This document shows, piece after piece, positions 46,526-54,665 of a stretch of DNA of 64,000 bases. The position numbers and the translations under genes are program-made. Every line of letters begins with the position of its first letter. Position 1 is the first letter of the stretch. The notes beneath the pieces were generated by a model. It was not told the DNA's origin and ran no database searches. It was given only the letters and a program-made list of their open reading frames with translations. The DNA comes from Thalassolituus oleivorans MIL-1. Its GTDB lineage: Bacteria > Pseudomonadota > Gammaproteobacteria > Pseudomonadales > Oceanobacteraceae. Location: contig NC_020888.1 in NCBI RefSeq assembly GCF_000355675.1, positions 2,436,883 through 2,500,882 on the forward strand, in the 5' to 3' direction.

Positions 46526-49500
46526 ATGTACATGTGGAGGATCTTCTTAAAGAACAAGAATTTGTTCATATTAATCGGCTCAATATTCACCCTATACATA
46601 ATTATTTCAATTCTTCAAATTACTTATATTTACAACACAACCAAATCCGAACTTATCAATGACGATAAGTATCACTTAGAAATCATCGTAAAAAATATAA
46701 AAGACACCTTCGAATCAGATAGAAAAAAAGCTCTATTTTTGAATAACTTACCGTCAATTCAAGAAATAGTACTTAATGCCAAAAAGCAAGAAAACGACTC
46801 AAAAAACGACCTATCTGTCGAGGAATGGGAAGATCGCTTAGCAGTAATATTCCATGCCTATATCCAAGCAAACTCTCAAATAAGACAAATACGCTATATT
46901 GGCACTAATGATAACGGGAGAGAAATAGTAAGAGTCGAGCGTTCTAACGGTAATATAAAGATCGCCGAAAAATCGGAATTACAACAAAAAGGTGATACCC
47001 AGTACTTTAAAGAAGCCATAAAACTAACTCCTGGATCAGTACTCATTTCAGAGATTGAATTAAACAAAGAGCATGGGATGATTGACTTCCCAGAGTGGCC
47101 GACTTATCGAATTGCCATAGGTACTTTTGATCAAAACATGACGCTACTCGGATTCGTCATAATCAACATTGATGCAACTGATTTCTTAAATAGTTTCCGT
47201 TCACAGACCGAAGGTTATGACACCTACTTATTAAATGGCGATCATAAGTTTTTGTTACATCCTGATTCGCACTTAGACTTTTCTTTCGAGCATAAAAACT
47301 CTCTGTTTGACTCTTGGCAGGGCTACTTCAAAACGCCTATTGAGGAAGCCCCCTATGCAATAAGCACGGTAGAAAAACCAAATGGAGAAGTTCTGTTTAG
47401 TCATGGTGTCAAAATAAAGTACAACACCCAAAGTAAAGAACGCTATTTATATGTTGTTAATACCATTACTGAATCGACAATTATAGAAAACGTGCTAAAA
47501 CATCTCATTGGCTATCAGGCTGTTTCATTCGCTCTATTCTTGATTGTTATATTTACCGCCATAATCTATCAGAGATCTATCACAGCCATTCGTGTAAAAG
47601 ACGAAGCAGAAATACGCTATGAAACCATTGTAAATGCCATATCAGAATGCATAGTAACCCTAAACCCTAAGTACAGCATAAAAAGATACAATAACGCCGC
47701 AAAATCATTATTCCGACTAAAATCAAGTTTAGAGGATTTTGAAGGAAAATCTATTTTCGACCTAATACCGGAAGTTCAGGAAGGTATTATTACAGCTCAA
47801 AAAATACTAGATAATGGCGAACCAAGAGCAGAATTCCTGATAAGCATTACCAGCTTGAATAGAGAGACTAGACACTTCAATATTACCTTAACGAAGATAC
47901 AAAAATTAGATACAAGAGAAATCGATTTAGTACTATTAATCCATGACAATACAATCGTTTTTGAATACCGAAAATCATTGGAAATATCCAATCGTCTGTT
48001 AGAGGAAAAAGTTCAAGAAAGAACATCAGAACTACAAAATGCATTGAAAATTGCAGATAAAGCAAACAAAACTAAAAGTGACTTCCTCGCAACGATGAGT
48101 CATGAGATTCGAACGCCACTAAATGGCGTTTTAGGAATGCTAAATTTACTTGCTAATGGCCCACTAACGCCGCGCCAAGAAGAAAACCTGCATATAGCAA
48201 AGTCCAGCGCCTCTCTGTTAACACAGCTGATTAATGACATATTGGACTTCTCAAGAATTGAAGCCGGAAAACTCACTATAGACAATGTCGATTTCAATTT
48301 AATTAATTTACTACATACAACGACATCTAATATAAGCACGGCAGCAAACGATAAAGACCTGCAGTTAGTATGTGATACAAGTGAAGTAAAATCAGAGCAC
48401 GTTCATTCAGATCCGCATAGAATTAAACAAGTCATTAATAACTTGTTAAGCAATGCGATAAAATTTACCGATACTGGCACCATTACTCTAAAAGCTAACA
48501 CGCAGGTAAGACCGGATGGAAAAATTGAATTTAAATGTTCGGTTATTGATACAGGAATAGGTATAGAGGAAGAGAAATTAAACTATATATTCGAGAAATT
48601 CACTCAGGCAACATCCAGCACATCGAGATTGTATGGAGGCACAGGATTAGGACTTTCCATTAGCAAACAACTTCTTCACTTACTTGGCGGCGAACTAACG
48701 GTTACGAGTGAAAAGGGGCGCGGGAGTACATTCTCATTTACAATACCGTTAGCGCAACCGCATGCTGATATTTCAATCGCAACCGATTCTAGCAAATCAA
48801 ACACAGTTGAGTTCTTAGCCGACCAAACCATACTTGTGGTAGATGATAACCGTACCAATAGAGCAATTATTACTGGATTATTAGAAGCCCACAATGCCAC
48901 TATTTTAGAAGCCGTCAATGGTATCGATGCTCTGCGGATATTAAACACAACAAACGATAATTCCATTGATATTATCTTAATGGATTGTCAAATGCCGGAG
49001 CTAGATGGTTATCAGGCGACTCAATGCATTCGAAATGGTGAAGCGGGCCAAAAGTATGTGCACATCCCTATCATTGCGTTAACAGCAGCTGCCATGCAGG
49101 GTGAAAAAGAGAAATGTTTAGCCGCAGGCATGACAGACTACTTAGCCAAACCTGTCGACTTCGAGCAATTAATACTCAAACTCCAGCTTTATATAGACAG
49201 CACAGAGGGCATTTCAGCACCCATTAAAAAAGCTGAGATAGATACTGAGTCTATTTGGGATAAAGAAGGGGCATTATCTAGGCTAAACAACAGCCAAGAA
49301 CTACTGGCAAGCATTTACGATATCTTCCGCGAAACGAGCCCGGAAACTTTAACGTCATTGAAGTTAGCCTTAGACAAATTGGATATCGATGCCATCCATC
49401 GCCAAGCCCACAAGTTAAAAAGCCCAGCATTGACCGTTGGCGCCATTAAAGTTGCTCAAATTGCACTGCAGCTTGAGTCGGCAAACGAAGAAGAGTTGCG

Positions 49501-49588
49501 AAGCGCCAAAGATAACTCGTTATATGAGTCATTAGAGACCGAATATCATTTGTTTGTGAACCTTGCTGAGCGCGAACTAGGTCTATAA
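46526..49588 (+). CDS. hybrid sensor histidine kinase (sensor-PAS-HisKA-HATPase-REC-Hpt)
   Basis: A membrane sensor kinase of 1020 residues. TM1 is at about residues 12-33, a dCache-like periplasmic domain at 40-320, and TM2 near 330-352. PAS-like text begins YETIVNAISECIVTLNP near 367. The kinase box SHEIRTPLNG has phosphoaccepting H526. ATP-binding motifs are NNLLSNAIKF, DTGIGI and GGTGLGLSI. The receiver domain has VVDDNRTNR, D820 in LMDCQMPELDGY, and LAKPVD. The C-terminal Hpt domain has H962 in QAHKLKSPA. Base use is AT-richer than its neighbours. There is no response regulator beside it, so the output is not known from context. Confidence 0.93.
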   Translation: MYMWRIFLKNKNLFILIGSIFTLYIIISILQITYIYNTTKSELINDDKYHLEIIVKNIKDTFESDRKKALFLNNLPSIQEIVLNAKKQENDSKNDLSVEEWEDRLAVIFHAYIQANSQIRQIRYIGTNDNGREIVRVERSNGNIKIAEKSELQQKGDTQYFKEAIKLTPGSVLISEIELNKEHGMIDFPEWPTYRIAIGTFDQNMTLLGFVIINIDATDFLNSFRSQTEGYDTYLLNGDHKFLLHPDSHLDFSFEHKNSLFDSWQGYFKTPIEEAPYAISTVEKPNGEVLFSHGVKIKYNTQSKERYLYVVNTITESTIIENVLKHLIGYQAVSFALFLIVIFTAIIYQRSITAIRVKDEAEIRYETIVNAISECIVTLNPKYSIKRYNNAAKSLFRLKSSLEDFEGKSIFDLIPEVQEGIITAQKILDNGEPRAEFLISITSLNRETRHFNITLTKIQKLDTREIDLVLLIHDNTIVFEYRKSLEISNRLLEEKVQERTSELQNALKIADKANKTKSDFLATMSHEIRTPLNGVLGMLNLLANGPLTPRQEENLHIAKSSASLLTQLINDILDFSRIEAGKLTIDNVDFNLINLLHTTTSNISTAANDKDLQLVCDTSEVKSEHVHSDPHRIKQVINNLLSNAIKFTDTGTITLKANTQVRPDGKIEFKCSVIDTGIGIEEEKLNYIFEKFTQATSSTSRLYGGTGLGLSISKQLLHLLGGELTVTSEKGRGSTFSFTIPLAQPHADISIATDSSKSNTVEFLADQTILVVDDNRTNRAIITGLLEAHNATILEAVNGIDALRILNTTNDNSIDIILMDCQMPELDGYQATQCIRNGEAGQKYVHIPIIALTAAAMQGEKEKCLAAGMTDYLAKPVDFEQLILKLQLYIDSTEGISAPIKKAEIDTESIWDKEGALSRLNNSQELLASIYDIFRETSPETLTSLKLALDKLDIDAIHRQAHKLKSPALTVGAIKVAQIALQLESANEEELRSAKDNSLYESLETEYHLFVNLAERELGL

Positions 49589-49713
49589 CTGCTTCAACAC
49601 GCCAATTCCCCCTCTTTGGGCTGAACCTCTCTCTGCCTTCTGGTATCCTTCGCATCCGCAAATGGCCTATCTCATTAAGCCAGACTTAAGAACATAGCCC
49701 TGTAGGACTGGAT

Positions 49714-50061
49714 ATGATTACCCTCTACGGCATAAAAAACTGCGACACCATGAAAAAGGCCCGCGCTTGGCTTGATGATGCCGGTGTCGCTTATGAGTTT
49801 CATGATTATAAAAAAGATGGCTTGCCCGCAGACTTATTAGACACTTGGATGGCTAACCTAGGCTGGGACGCCTTAATCAACCGTCGCGGCACGACGTGGC
49901 GCAAGCTACCAGACGGTGTTAAAGAAGCTATTGATGAAGCATCTGCTCGGGCCATTATGCTAGAGAACCCGTCGATCATTAAGCGTCCGCTATTGGATAC
50001 AGGCAGCACTCGACATCTTGGTTTTAAAGCCGACGAATACAAACATCTACTACAGAAATAA
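49714..50061 (+). CDS. yffB: ArsC/Spx-family protein YffB
   Basis: A protein of 115 residues with the ArsC-like thioredoxin fold. The single conserved cysteine is in YGIKNCDTMKKARAW (C10), followed by FHDYKKDGLP, NRRGTTWRKLP and SIIKRPLLD. It belongs to the YffB/Spx-like reductase group. Its place 14 bases before dapD is common in gammaproteobacteria and gives a two-gene unit. Its substrate is unknown. Confidence 0.9.
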   Translation: MITLYGIKNCDTMKKARAWLDDAGVAYEFHDYKKDGLPADLLDTWMANLGWDALINRRGTTWRKLPDGVKEAIDEASARAIMLENPSIIKRPLLDTGSTRHLGFKADEYKHLLQK

Positions 50062-50075
50062 TGTGAGGAATTCCC

Positions 50076-51104
50076 ATGACAGCATTTGCACTAGCCATCG
50101 GTGTAGGTACTAAAAATAGCAAAGGCGAATGGTTGGAAGTGTACTTCCAAAAACCACTATTAAATCCTGCTGATAGCTTAGTTACAGCCGCTCTTGAAAC
50201 CTTGGGTTACGAAGGTGGCAACGTGGCACTTGATGTCGATGGTGGCGAGCTCACTGCTTTTGCAGATGCCATTGATGCAATCGCCCCAGAACAAGCGGCG
50301 CTAGCCCGCGCATGTACCGAGAGTGTTCGTCCAATCACAGTGACGATCTTAGACACCGATGCGCAAGCGACCAGTACCCCAGAGGTCTATCTGAAGTTGC
50401 ATCTCCTGTCGCATCGTTTGGTTAAACCACATGGCGTTAATCTGGCCGGTATGTTTGGTTTACTTCCGAATGTTGCTTGGACCAACCAAGGTGCAATTGA
50501 TCTAGCCGAACTTCCAGAAGCACAGCTGAAAGCGCGTTTAAATGGCGAATTACTTAGCGTTAACAGCGTTGATAAGTTCCCACGTATGACCGACTACATC
50601 GTACCAAGCGGCACACGCATTGCGCACACTGCGCGCGTACGTTTAGGTGCACACATCGGCGAAGGCACAACCATCATGCATGAAGGCTTTGTTAACTTTA
50701 ACGCCGGTACCTTGGGTGTTTCTATGGTTGAAGGCCGTATATCAGCAGGAGTTGTTGTCGGTGACGGCTCAGATCTAGGCGGCGGTTGTTCCACAATGGG
50801 CACCCTATCCGGTGGTGGCAACATCATCATTTCTGTCGGCGAAAAATGTTTACTGGGCGCGAACGCCGGTATCGGTATTCCACTAGGTGATCGTTGCACG
50901 GTGGAATCAGGTTTGTACGTTACTGCTGGCACTAAGATCCAAGTGTTAGATGATCAAAAGCAAGTTGTCGATACCGTTAAAGGCCGCGACCTTGCCGGTA
51001 AGTCTGACCTGCTGTTCCGTCGTAATTCAATCTCTGGTGCCGTTGAGTGTGTGACCAACAAGAGTGCCATTGCATTGAACGAGGAATTGCACGCGAATAA
51101 CTAA
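50076..51104 (+). CDS. dapD: tetrahydrodipicolinate N-succinyltransferase
   Basis: Lysine and meso-diaminopimelate synthesis: succinyl-CoA plus tetrahydrodipicolinate. The 342 residues mark the long Pseudomonas/actinobacterial type rather than the 274-residue E. coli type. A left-handed beta-helix is visible as hexapeptide repeats (RLGAHIGEGTTIMHEGFVNF, VVVGDGSDLGGGCSTMGTL). Good ribosome binding site TGAGGA before ATG 50076. A long hairpin follows the stop. Confidence 0.95.
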   Translation: MTAFALAIGVGTKNSKGEWLEVYFQKPLLNPADSLVTAALETLGYEGGNVALDVDGGELTAFADAIDAIAPEQAALARACTESVRPITVTILDTDAQATSTPEVYLKLHLLSHRLVKPHGVNLAGMFGLLPNVAWTNQGAIDLAELPEAQLKARLNGELLSVNSVDKFPRMTDYIVPSGTRIAHTARVRLGAHIGEGTTIMHEGFVNFNAGTLGVSMVEGRISAGVVVGDGSDLGGGCSTMGTLSGGGNIIISVGEKCLLGANAGIGIPLGDRCTVESGLYVTAGTKIQVLDDQKQVVDTVKGRDLAGKSDLLFRRNSISGAVECVTNKSAIALNEELHANN

Positions 51105-51145
51105 GCGCGCTCATCTCGATAGGTCTAACAGTCGTTAGGCCTCTA

Positions 51146-51179
51146 CGAGGCTAAAACTGTAAACACAGTTTTGGCCTCG
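51146..51179 (+). terminator. long hairpin after dapD
   Basis: CGAGGCTAAAACTG (51146-51159) pairs with CAGTTTTGGCCTCG (51166-51179): 14 base pairs with one T-G wobble and a 6-base loop. It lies 41 bases past the dapD stop. There is no strong T run, so it may protect the 3' end or stop transcription only in part. Confidence 0.55.
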
Positions 51180-51419
51180 CGTCATCTCAACTCCTTTCGT
51201 AATCTTTTAAGTAGCTCGTCAGCTTTTCAGTCAATGTTTTGACCTATTTATTATTTTGAACGGTTGTAAACCCCTGTACTGATATGTATCTCAGTAGGTG
51301 GCTATTTGTGTCGATTTGCTTACAGCCAATGTAAACCGAAAAAACAGGACTAACATTAGAATTAGAAGAAGCGAAACAGCCTCTCACCACGATAACAACA
51401 GCAGTAATAAAAAGAGCAA

Positions 51420-51453
51420 CGTCACCGATAGAATAAAGATAACAACGGTGACG
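51420..51453. repeat. inverted repeat in the dapD-ompA gap
   Basis: CGTCACCG (51420-51427) and CGGTGACG (51446-51453) are exact complements with an 18-base AT-rich spacer. It could be a hairpin or a protein site. No neighbour explains it. Confidence 0.5.
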
Positions 51454-51486
51454 AATACAAGAATAAAGCTCAGACACTCCCTGCTC

Positions 51487-51513
51487 GGGCCTAACATAAC
51501 ATGTGTTAGGCCC
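51487..51513. repeat. 10-base hairpin in the dapD-ompA gap
   Basis: GGGCCTAACA (51487-51496) and TGTTAGGCCC (51504-51513) are exact complements around a 7-base loop, followed by TCTTCATTTCCC on the plus strand. This could end a plus-strand transcript that starts within the gap. Confidence 0.5.
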
Positions 51514-51550
51514 TCTTCATTTCCCAACCCCAAAAACCACAATGCCGATA

Positions 51551-51584
51551 CAAAAAAGCCCCGATTGAATCGAGGCTTTTTATT
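51551..51584 (-). terminator. bidirectional terminator after the ompA-type gene
   Basis: AAAAGCCCCGAT (51554-51565) pairs with ATCGAGGCTTTT (51569-51580), one mismatch. A/T runs on both sides let it work on either strand. It lies 24 bases past the stop at 51604. Confidence 0.88.
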
Positions 51585-51603
51585 TTACGAACATCAAGAG
51601 ATA

Positions 51604-52755
51604 TTACTTAATGTCGAATACCGCACGGCGGTTTTGAGCACGACCTTCAGCAGTATCATTGCTCGCAACAGGACTGGTTTCACCAAACCCTTTCGCGTCG
51701 ATACGATCTGCACTCACACCCTTCTTCATTAGGTAAGAACGCACACTGTTAGCACGATCTTGGCTGAGGTTTTTATTAAACGTCTCAGGACCTGTGTTAT
51801 CGGTGAAGGCAGACACAGTGATAGAAGCATTTGAATATTGTGCTAGCTCGCTCGCAGCATCGTCCAGCATCTTCTTCATCGATACTGTTAACTTAGACGA
51901 CTCGACATCGAACAAGACATTACTGATAGAACCTGTGAATTTAGCACAGCCAGTTTCATCAACCGTTAAGCCTTCAGCAGTCAGTGCACACTGATCAAGA
52001 TCGTTGGCAATGCCGTCGTGGTCATCGTCATTCGAGCCTGCGGCAGTCGCTGGCAAGGCAGCAAGTTCCTGAGTGTCTAATTGCATAGCTTCTGCAGAGG
52101 TAGAATCTTCAGCGTTAGTCTCGGCGCAGCAACCATCATAGTACTCTGAAGAAAAGTCACTAGCAGCAACGGTTGATTCTTTCGCATCATAGCTCGCAAC
52201 ACGCTCACTGCTTTCGATGCCAAAGCGATAACCGACTTCCAACATGTATACGGCATGGTAGGAAATATTGTCTTGTAGATCATCGATACGTGCTTCCACA
52301 CGACCAAAAAACTCATCGTTCATGTCGTACTGCAAACCGGCACCTAGCGACAAAAAGCCACCTCGAGAGTCGAGCGACGGAGAACCATCTTTTTCGAACT
52401 CTTCTTGGCCCAAACCCAGTGCTAAGTATGGCTTCAATGCTTTTTCACCGAAAAAGTACAAACCACTTAAACGAAACTGGTTGATGTCAGCACGTTCAGA
52501 CGCTTGAGTCGGAGATGGCATCACAACGGAGCCTTCTACCGCGAAATTATTGCTAAGCATATAGCCTAGTGATGCTTCTATTTCATAGCTGTGACGAGCG
52601 CGAATACCTTGATCATCGTAGACATCGCCGAACGGATCGTTGTCAAAATGGCCTGCACCGAAGGTAATATAGGTATTTTCATTGGCAATAGCTGACATAG
52701 AAGCAATCGAGATTAATGCGATTAAACTTCCTTTAAAAATTGGGTGCTTATTCAT
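51604..52755 (-). CDS. OmpA family outer-membrane protein
   Basis: A protein of 383 residues. Signal peptide (GSLIALISIASMSAIA), then an eight-strand-like beta-barrel (residues 22-200: YITFGAGHFDNDPFGD, YEIEASLGYMLSNNFAVEG, PYLALGLGQEEF, VYMLEVGYRFGI). A calcium-binding-like linker follows (NDDDHDGIANDLDQC, thrombospondin type 3-like). The C-terminal peptidoglycan-binding OmpA domain has ITVSAFTDNTGPETFNKNLS and AKGFGETSPVASNDTAEGR. This is the OprF-like build. The ATG at 52755 has GGAGA upstream. Confidence 0.92.
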   Translation of the reverse strand: MNKHPIFKGSLIALISIASMSAIANENTYITFGAGHFDNDPFGDVYDDQGIRARHSYEIEASLGYMLSNNFAVEGSVVMPSPTQASERADINQFRLSGLYFFGEKALKPYLALGLGQEEFEKDGSPSLDSRGGFLSLGAGLQYDMNDEFFGRVEARIDDLQDNISYHAVYMLEVGYRFGIESSERVASYDAKESTVAASDFSSEYYDGCCAETNAEDSTSAEAMQLDTQELAALPATAAGSNDDDHDGIANDLDQCALTAEGLTVDETGCAKFTGSISNVLFDVESSKLTVSMKKMLDDAASELAQYSNASITVSAFTDNTGPETFNKNLSQDRANSVRSYLMKKGVSADRIDAKGFGETSPVASNDTAEGRAQNRRAVFDIK

Positions 52756-52928
52756 GTTCTCTCCTTGTTTACACGGTACAAATTCGAACTTGGCGCATAA
52801 TACCGAATTGACAGAAAAAGACATCCAGAATGTGTAGTTTTGTAATGCTCTGAACATTAGTTTGCAGGAACTTTACTTAGCATTAATGACCTAAACGACA
52901 TTTTTTAAAAATGCCGGCCTATTTCAAC

Positions 52929-53327
52929 TCAAACAGCAGAAATACCGCGCTGACGTTTCAGCGCAGCTTGATAGTAGTCTTTGGTGTTACCTGGTGACAG
53001 CACCAACTGTGCGCGTGCCACAACACCTGCTAGATCTGAGATCGAAATATCCGTCTCGTACAGACCATGTAATACACCCTGAAAGCTGGCCTCAATAATC
53101 AGCTCGGCTCCCAAACTCACGGGGGAAATGACCGACAGAATACTGGTCTGTACGATCAGTGCTTCCCCATCCACTAATGCAGGCTGCAATAGCTCGCGGG
53201 CAGAATGTTCCATCAAAGCCACAATCTGCGGGGTTGAAAGAACTTTAACCTGATCGGTCGCGGTCAAGGCGCAGGTATCTGATTCGGTAACGCGGTAGTT
53301 AAAAACGTAGGATTGCCCAATGTGCAT
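52929..53327 (-). CDS. FlK-like thioesterase (hotdog fold)
   Basis: A protein of 132 residues that resembles the fluoroacetyl-CoA thioesterase FlK family: TDQVKVLSTPQIVALMEHSA near residue 24, where FlK also has its ALME stretch, and a long strand pair (GLYETDISISDLAGVVARAQ). The family as a whole hydrolyses acyl-CoAs; fluoroacetate need not be the substrate. Single gene, divergent from nth. Confidence 0.82.
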   Translation of the reverse strand: MHIGQSYVFNYRVTESDTCALTATDQVKVLSTPQIVALMEHSARELLQPALVDGEALIVQTSILSVISPVSLGAELIIEASFQGVLHGLYETDISISDLAGVVARAQLVLSPGNTKDYYQAALKRQRGISAV

Positions 53328-53490
53328 AGCGAAAACTCAACTGCTGGCAGGAATGGATCTGCCGTGTAAGTTAATGCATCTCGATCTCAATGTCGCGCAC
53401 TAATGATAAAATTAATAATAAAGTGTGAAGAAGCGACGATTCAAGGCTGTGATACCATTACATCAATTGAAATTGCTAGCATCTACTTTT

Positions 53491-54126
53491 ATGAATAAAC
53501 AAAAACGCATCGAAATATTCAACCGACTTAAGGCGGAAAATCCGACCCCTGTTACCGAACTGGAATACAGCTCACCCTATGAATTATTAGTGGCCGTTAC
53601 GCTATCCGCTCAAGCTACCGACGTAAGTGTCAATAAAGCAACACGCAAGCTCTTTCCTATCGCTAATACCCCAGAAGCTATGCTGCGATTGGGCGAAGAA
53701 GGCTTGAAAGAGTACATCAAAACGATTGGCTTATTTAATAGCAAAGCCAAGAACGTCATCAAGATGGCTGAACTGCTCATCGAACGACACAACAGTATCG
53801 TGCCGGATAACCGCGATGACCTCGTTGCCTTGCCCGGAGTTGGACGTAAAACAGCCAACGTTGTATTGAATACCGCTTTTGGGCAAATTGCGATGGCGGT
53901 TGATACCCATATATTTAGAGTCTCAAATCGTACCAAGATTGCGCCTGGAAAAAACGTTGATGAAGTGGAGCAAAGGCTCTTGCGCTTAGTTCCGAACGAA
54001 TACTTAATGGATGCACATCATTGGCTCATACTTCACGGTCGATATGTATGTGTCGCCAGAAAGCCCAAGTGTGGCTCATGCTTAATAGAAGACTTGTGCG
54101 AATTTAAAGATAAAACGGTCGATTAA
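53491..54126 (+). CDS. nth: endonuclease III
   Basis: DNA glycosylase/AP lyase for oxidised pyrimidines. The ATG at 53491 gives 211 residues, as in E. coli; the frame is open to 53425 but the extra part is not conserved. Catalytic lysine in LPGVGRKTANVV and aspartate in VDTHIFRVSNR are present. The [4Fe-4S] cysteines have the C-6-C-2-C-5-C spacing in CVARKPKCGSCLIEDLC. It lies 26 bases before gloA. Confidence 0.96.
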   Translation: MNKQKRIEIFNRLKAENPTPVTELEYSSPYELLVAVTLSAQATDVSVNKATRKLFPIANTPEAMLRLGEEGLKEYIKTIGLFNSKAKNVIKMAELLIERHNSIVPDNRDDLVALPGVGRKTANVVLNTAFGQIAMAVDTHIFRVSNRTKIAPGKNVDEVEQRLLRLVPNEYLMDAHHWLILHGRYVCVARKPKCGSCLIEDLCEFKDKTVD

Positions 54127-54152
54127 ATATTTAACCAGTAGAGGATTTAACC

Positions 54153-54557
54153 ATGAGAATTTTGCACACTATGTTGCGTGTAGGCGACCTCGACGCTTCA
54201 ATCCATTTCTACACCCAAATTATGGGGATGAAGCTACTACGCCGCAGCGACAATGAAGCATACCGATACACCCTAGCGTTCGTCGGATTTCAATCTGAAT
54301 CAGAAGGCGCTGTATTAGAGCTTACCTATAACTGGGATCAAAGCAGCTACGACTTGGGCAGTGGCTACGGTCATATTGCCATCGAAGTCGACGATGCCGC
54401 AGAGACATGCGACACCATACGCGCTGCTGGCGGCAAAATCACTCGCGAAGCTGGGCCTGTCAAAGGAGGAACCACGGTAATTGCATTTGTTGAAGACCCC
54501 GACGGCTACAAAATAGAACTGATTCAAAAAAAACCGGCCTATCCTATCGAAATGTAA
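54153..54557 (+). CDS. gloA: lactoylglutathione lyase (glyoxalase I)
   Basis: Converts the methylglyoxal-glutathione adduct to S-lactoylglutathione. It has 134 residues with two VOC-type halves: [19 protein letters not shown] at the start, [20 protein letters not shown] in the middle, and [12 protein letters not shown] near the end. The metal ligands His5, Glu56, His74 and Glu122 of the E. coli enzyme have counterparts in ILHTM, LELTYN, YGHIAI and KIELI. Nickel use is likely. Confidence 0.96.
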   Translation: MRILHTMLRVGDLDASIHFYTQIMGMKLLRRSDNEAYRYTLAFVGFQSESEGAVLELTYNWDQSSYDLGSGYGHIAIEVDDAAETCDTIRAAGGKITREAGPVKGGTTVIAFVEDPDGYKIELIQKKPAYPIEM

Positions 54558-54565
54558 TTTAGCAG

Positions 54566-54590
54566 GTCGTCGTGTCAAGCGACGACTTTC
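54566..54590 (+). terminator. probable terminator after gloA
   Basis: GTCGTCG (54566-54572) and CGACGAC (54580-54586) pair around a 7-base loop, 9 bases past the gloA stop. The T run after it is short (TTTCC), so efficiency is uncertain. Confidence 0.55.
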
Positions 54591-54665
54591 CTGCCTTTGT
54601 CAAGATTCTCTGCACATTGCTTTTTGGCCTGCTAGGCTAATTACACTACGTAGAGGATTTTGGAC

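Larger units (their letters stand above)
51105..51603. other. 499-base hairpin-rich gap between dapD and the ompA-type gene
   Basis: No convincing gene is found; the frame at 51298-51732 runs into the ompA gene and has no ribosome binding site. The gap holds four inverted repeats: 51146-51179, 51420-51453, 51487-51513 and 51554-51580. The outer ones act as terminators of dapD and the ompA-type gene. The inner ones are not explained by either gene. Short RNA genes are possible; I cannot show a promoter. Confidence 0.45.

Noticed and set aside
51298-51732. 144-codon frame on the plus strand between dapD and the OmpA-type gene
   Set aside because: It runs antisense into the conserved end of the OmpA domain and through two hairpins. 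Low-complexity translation and no ribosome binding site.
52929-53327. Fluoroacetate resistance gene
   Set aside because: The FlK-like fold is shared by many acyl-CoA thioesterases; nothing in the context points to fluoroacetate.
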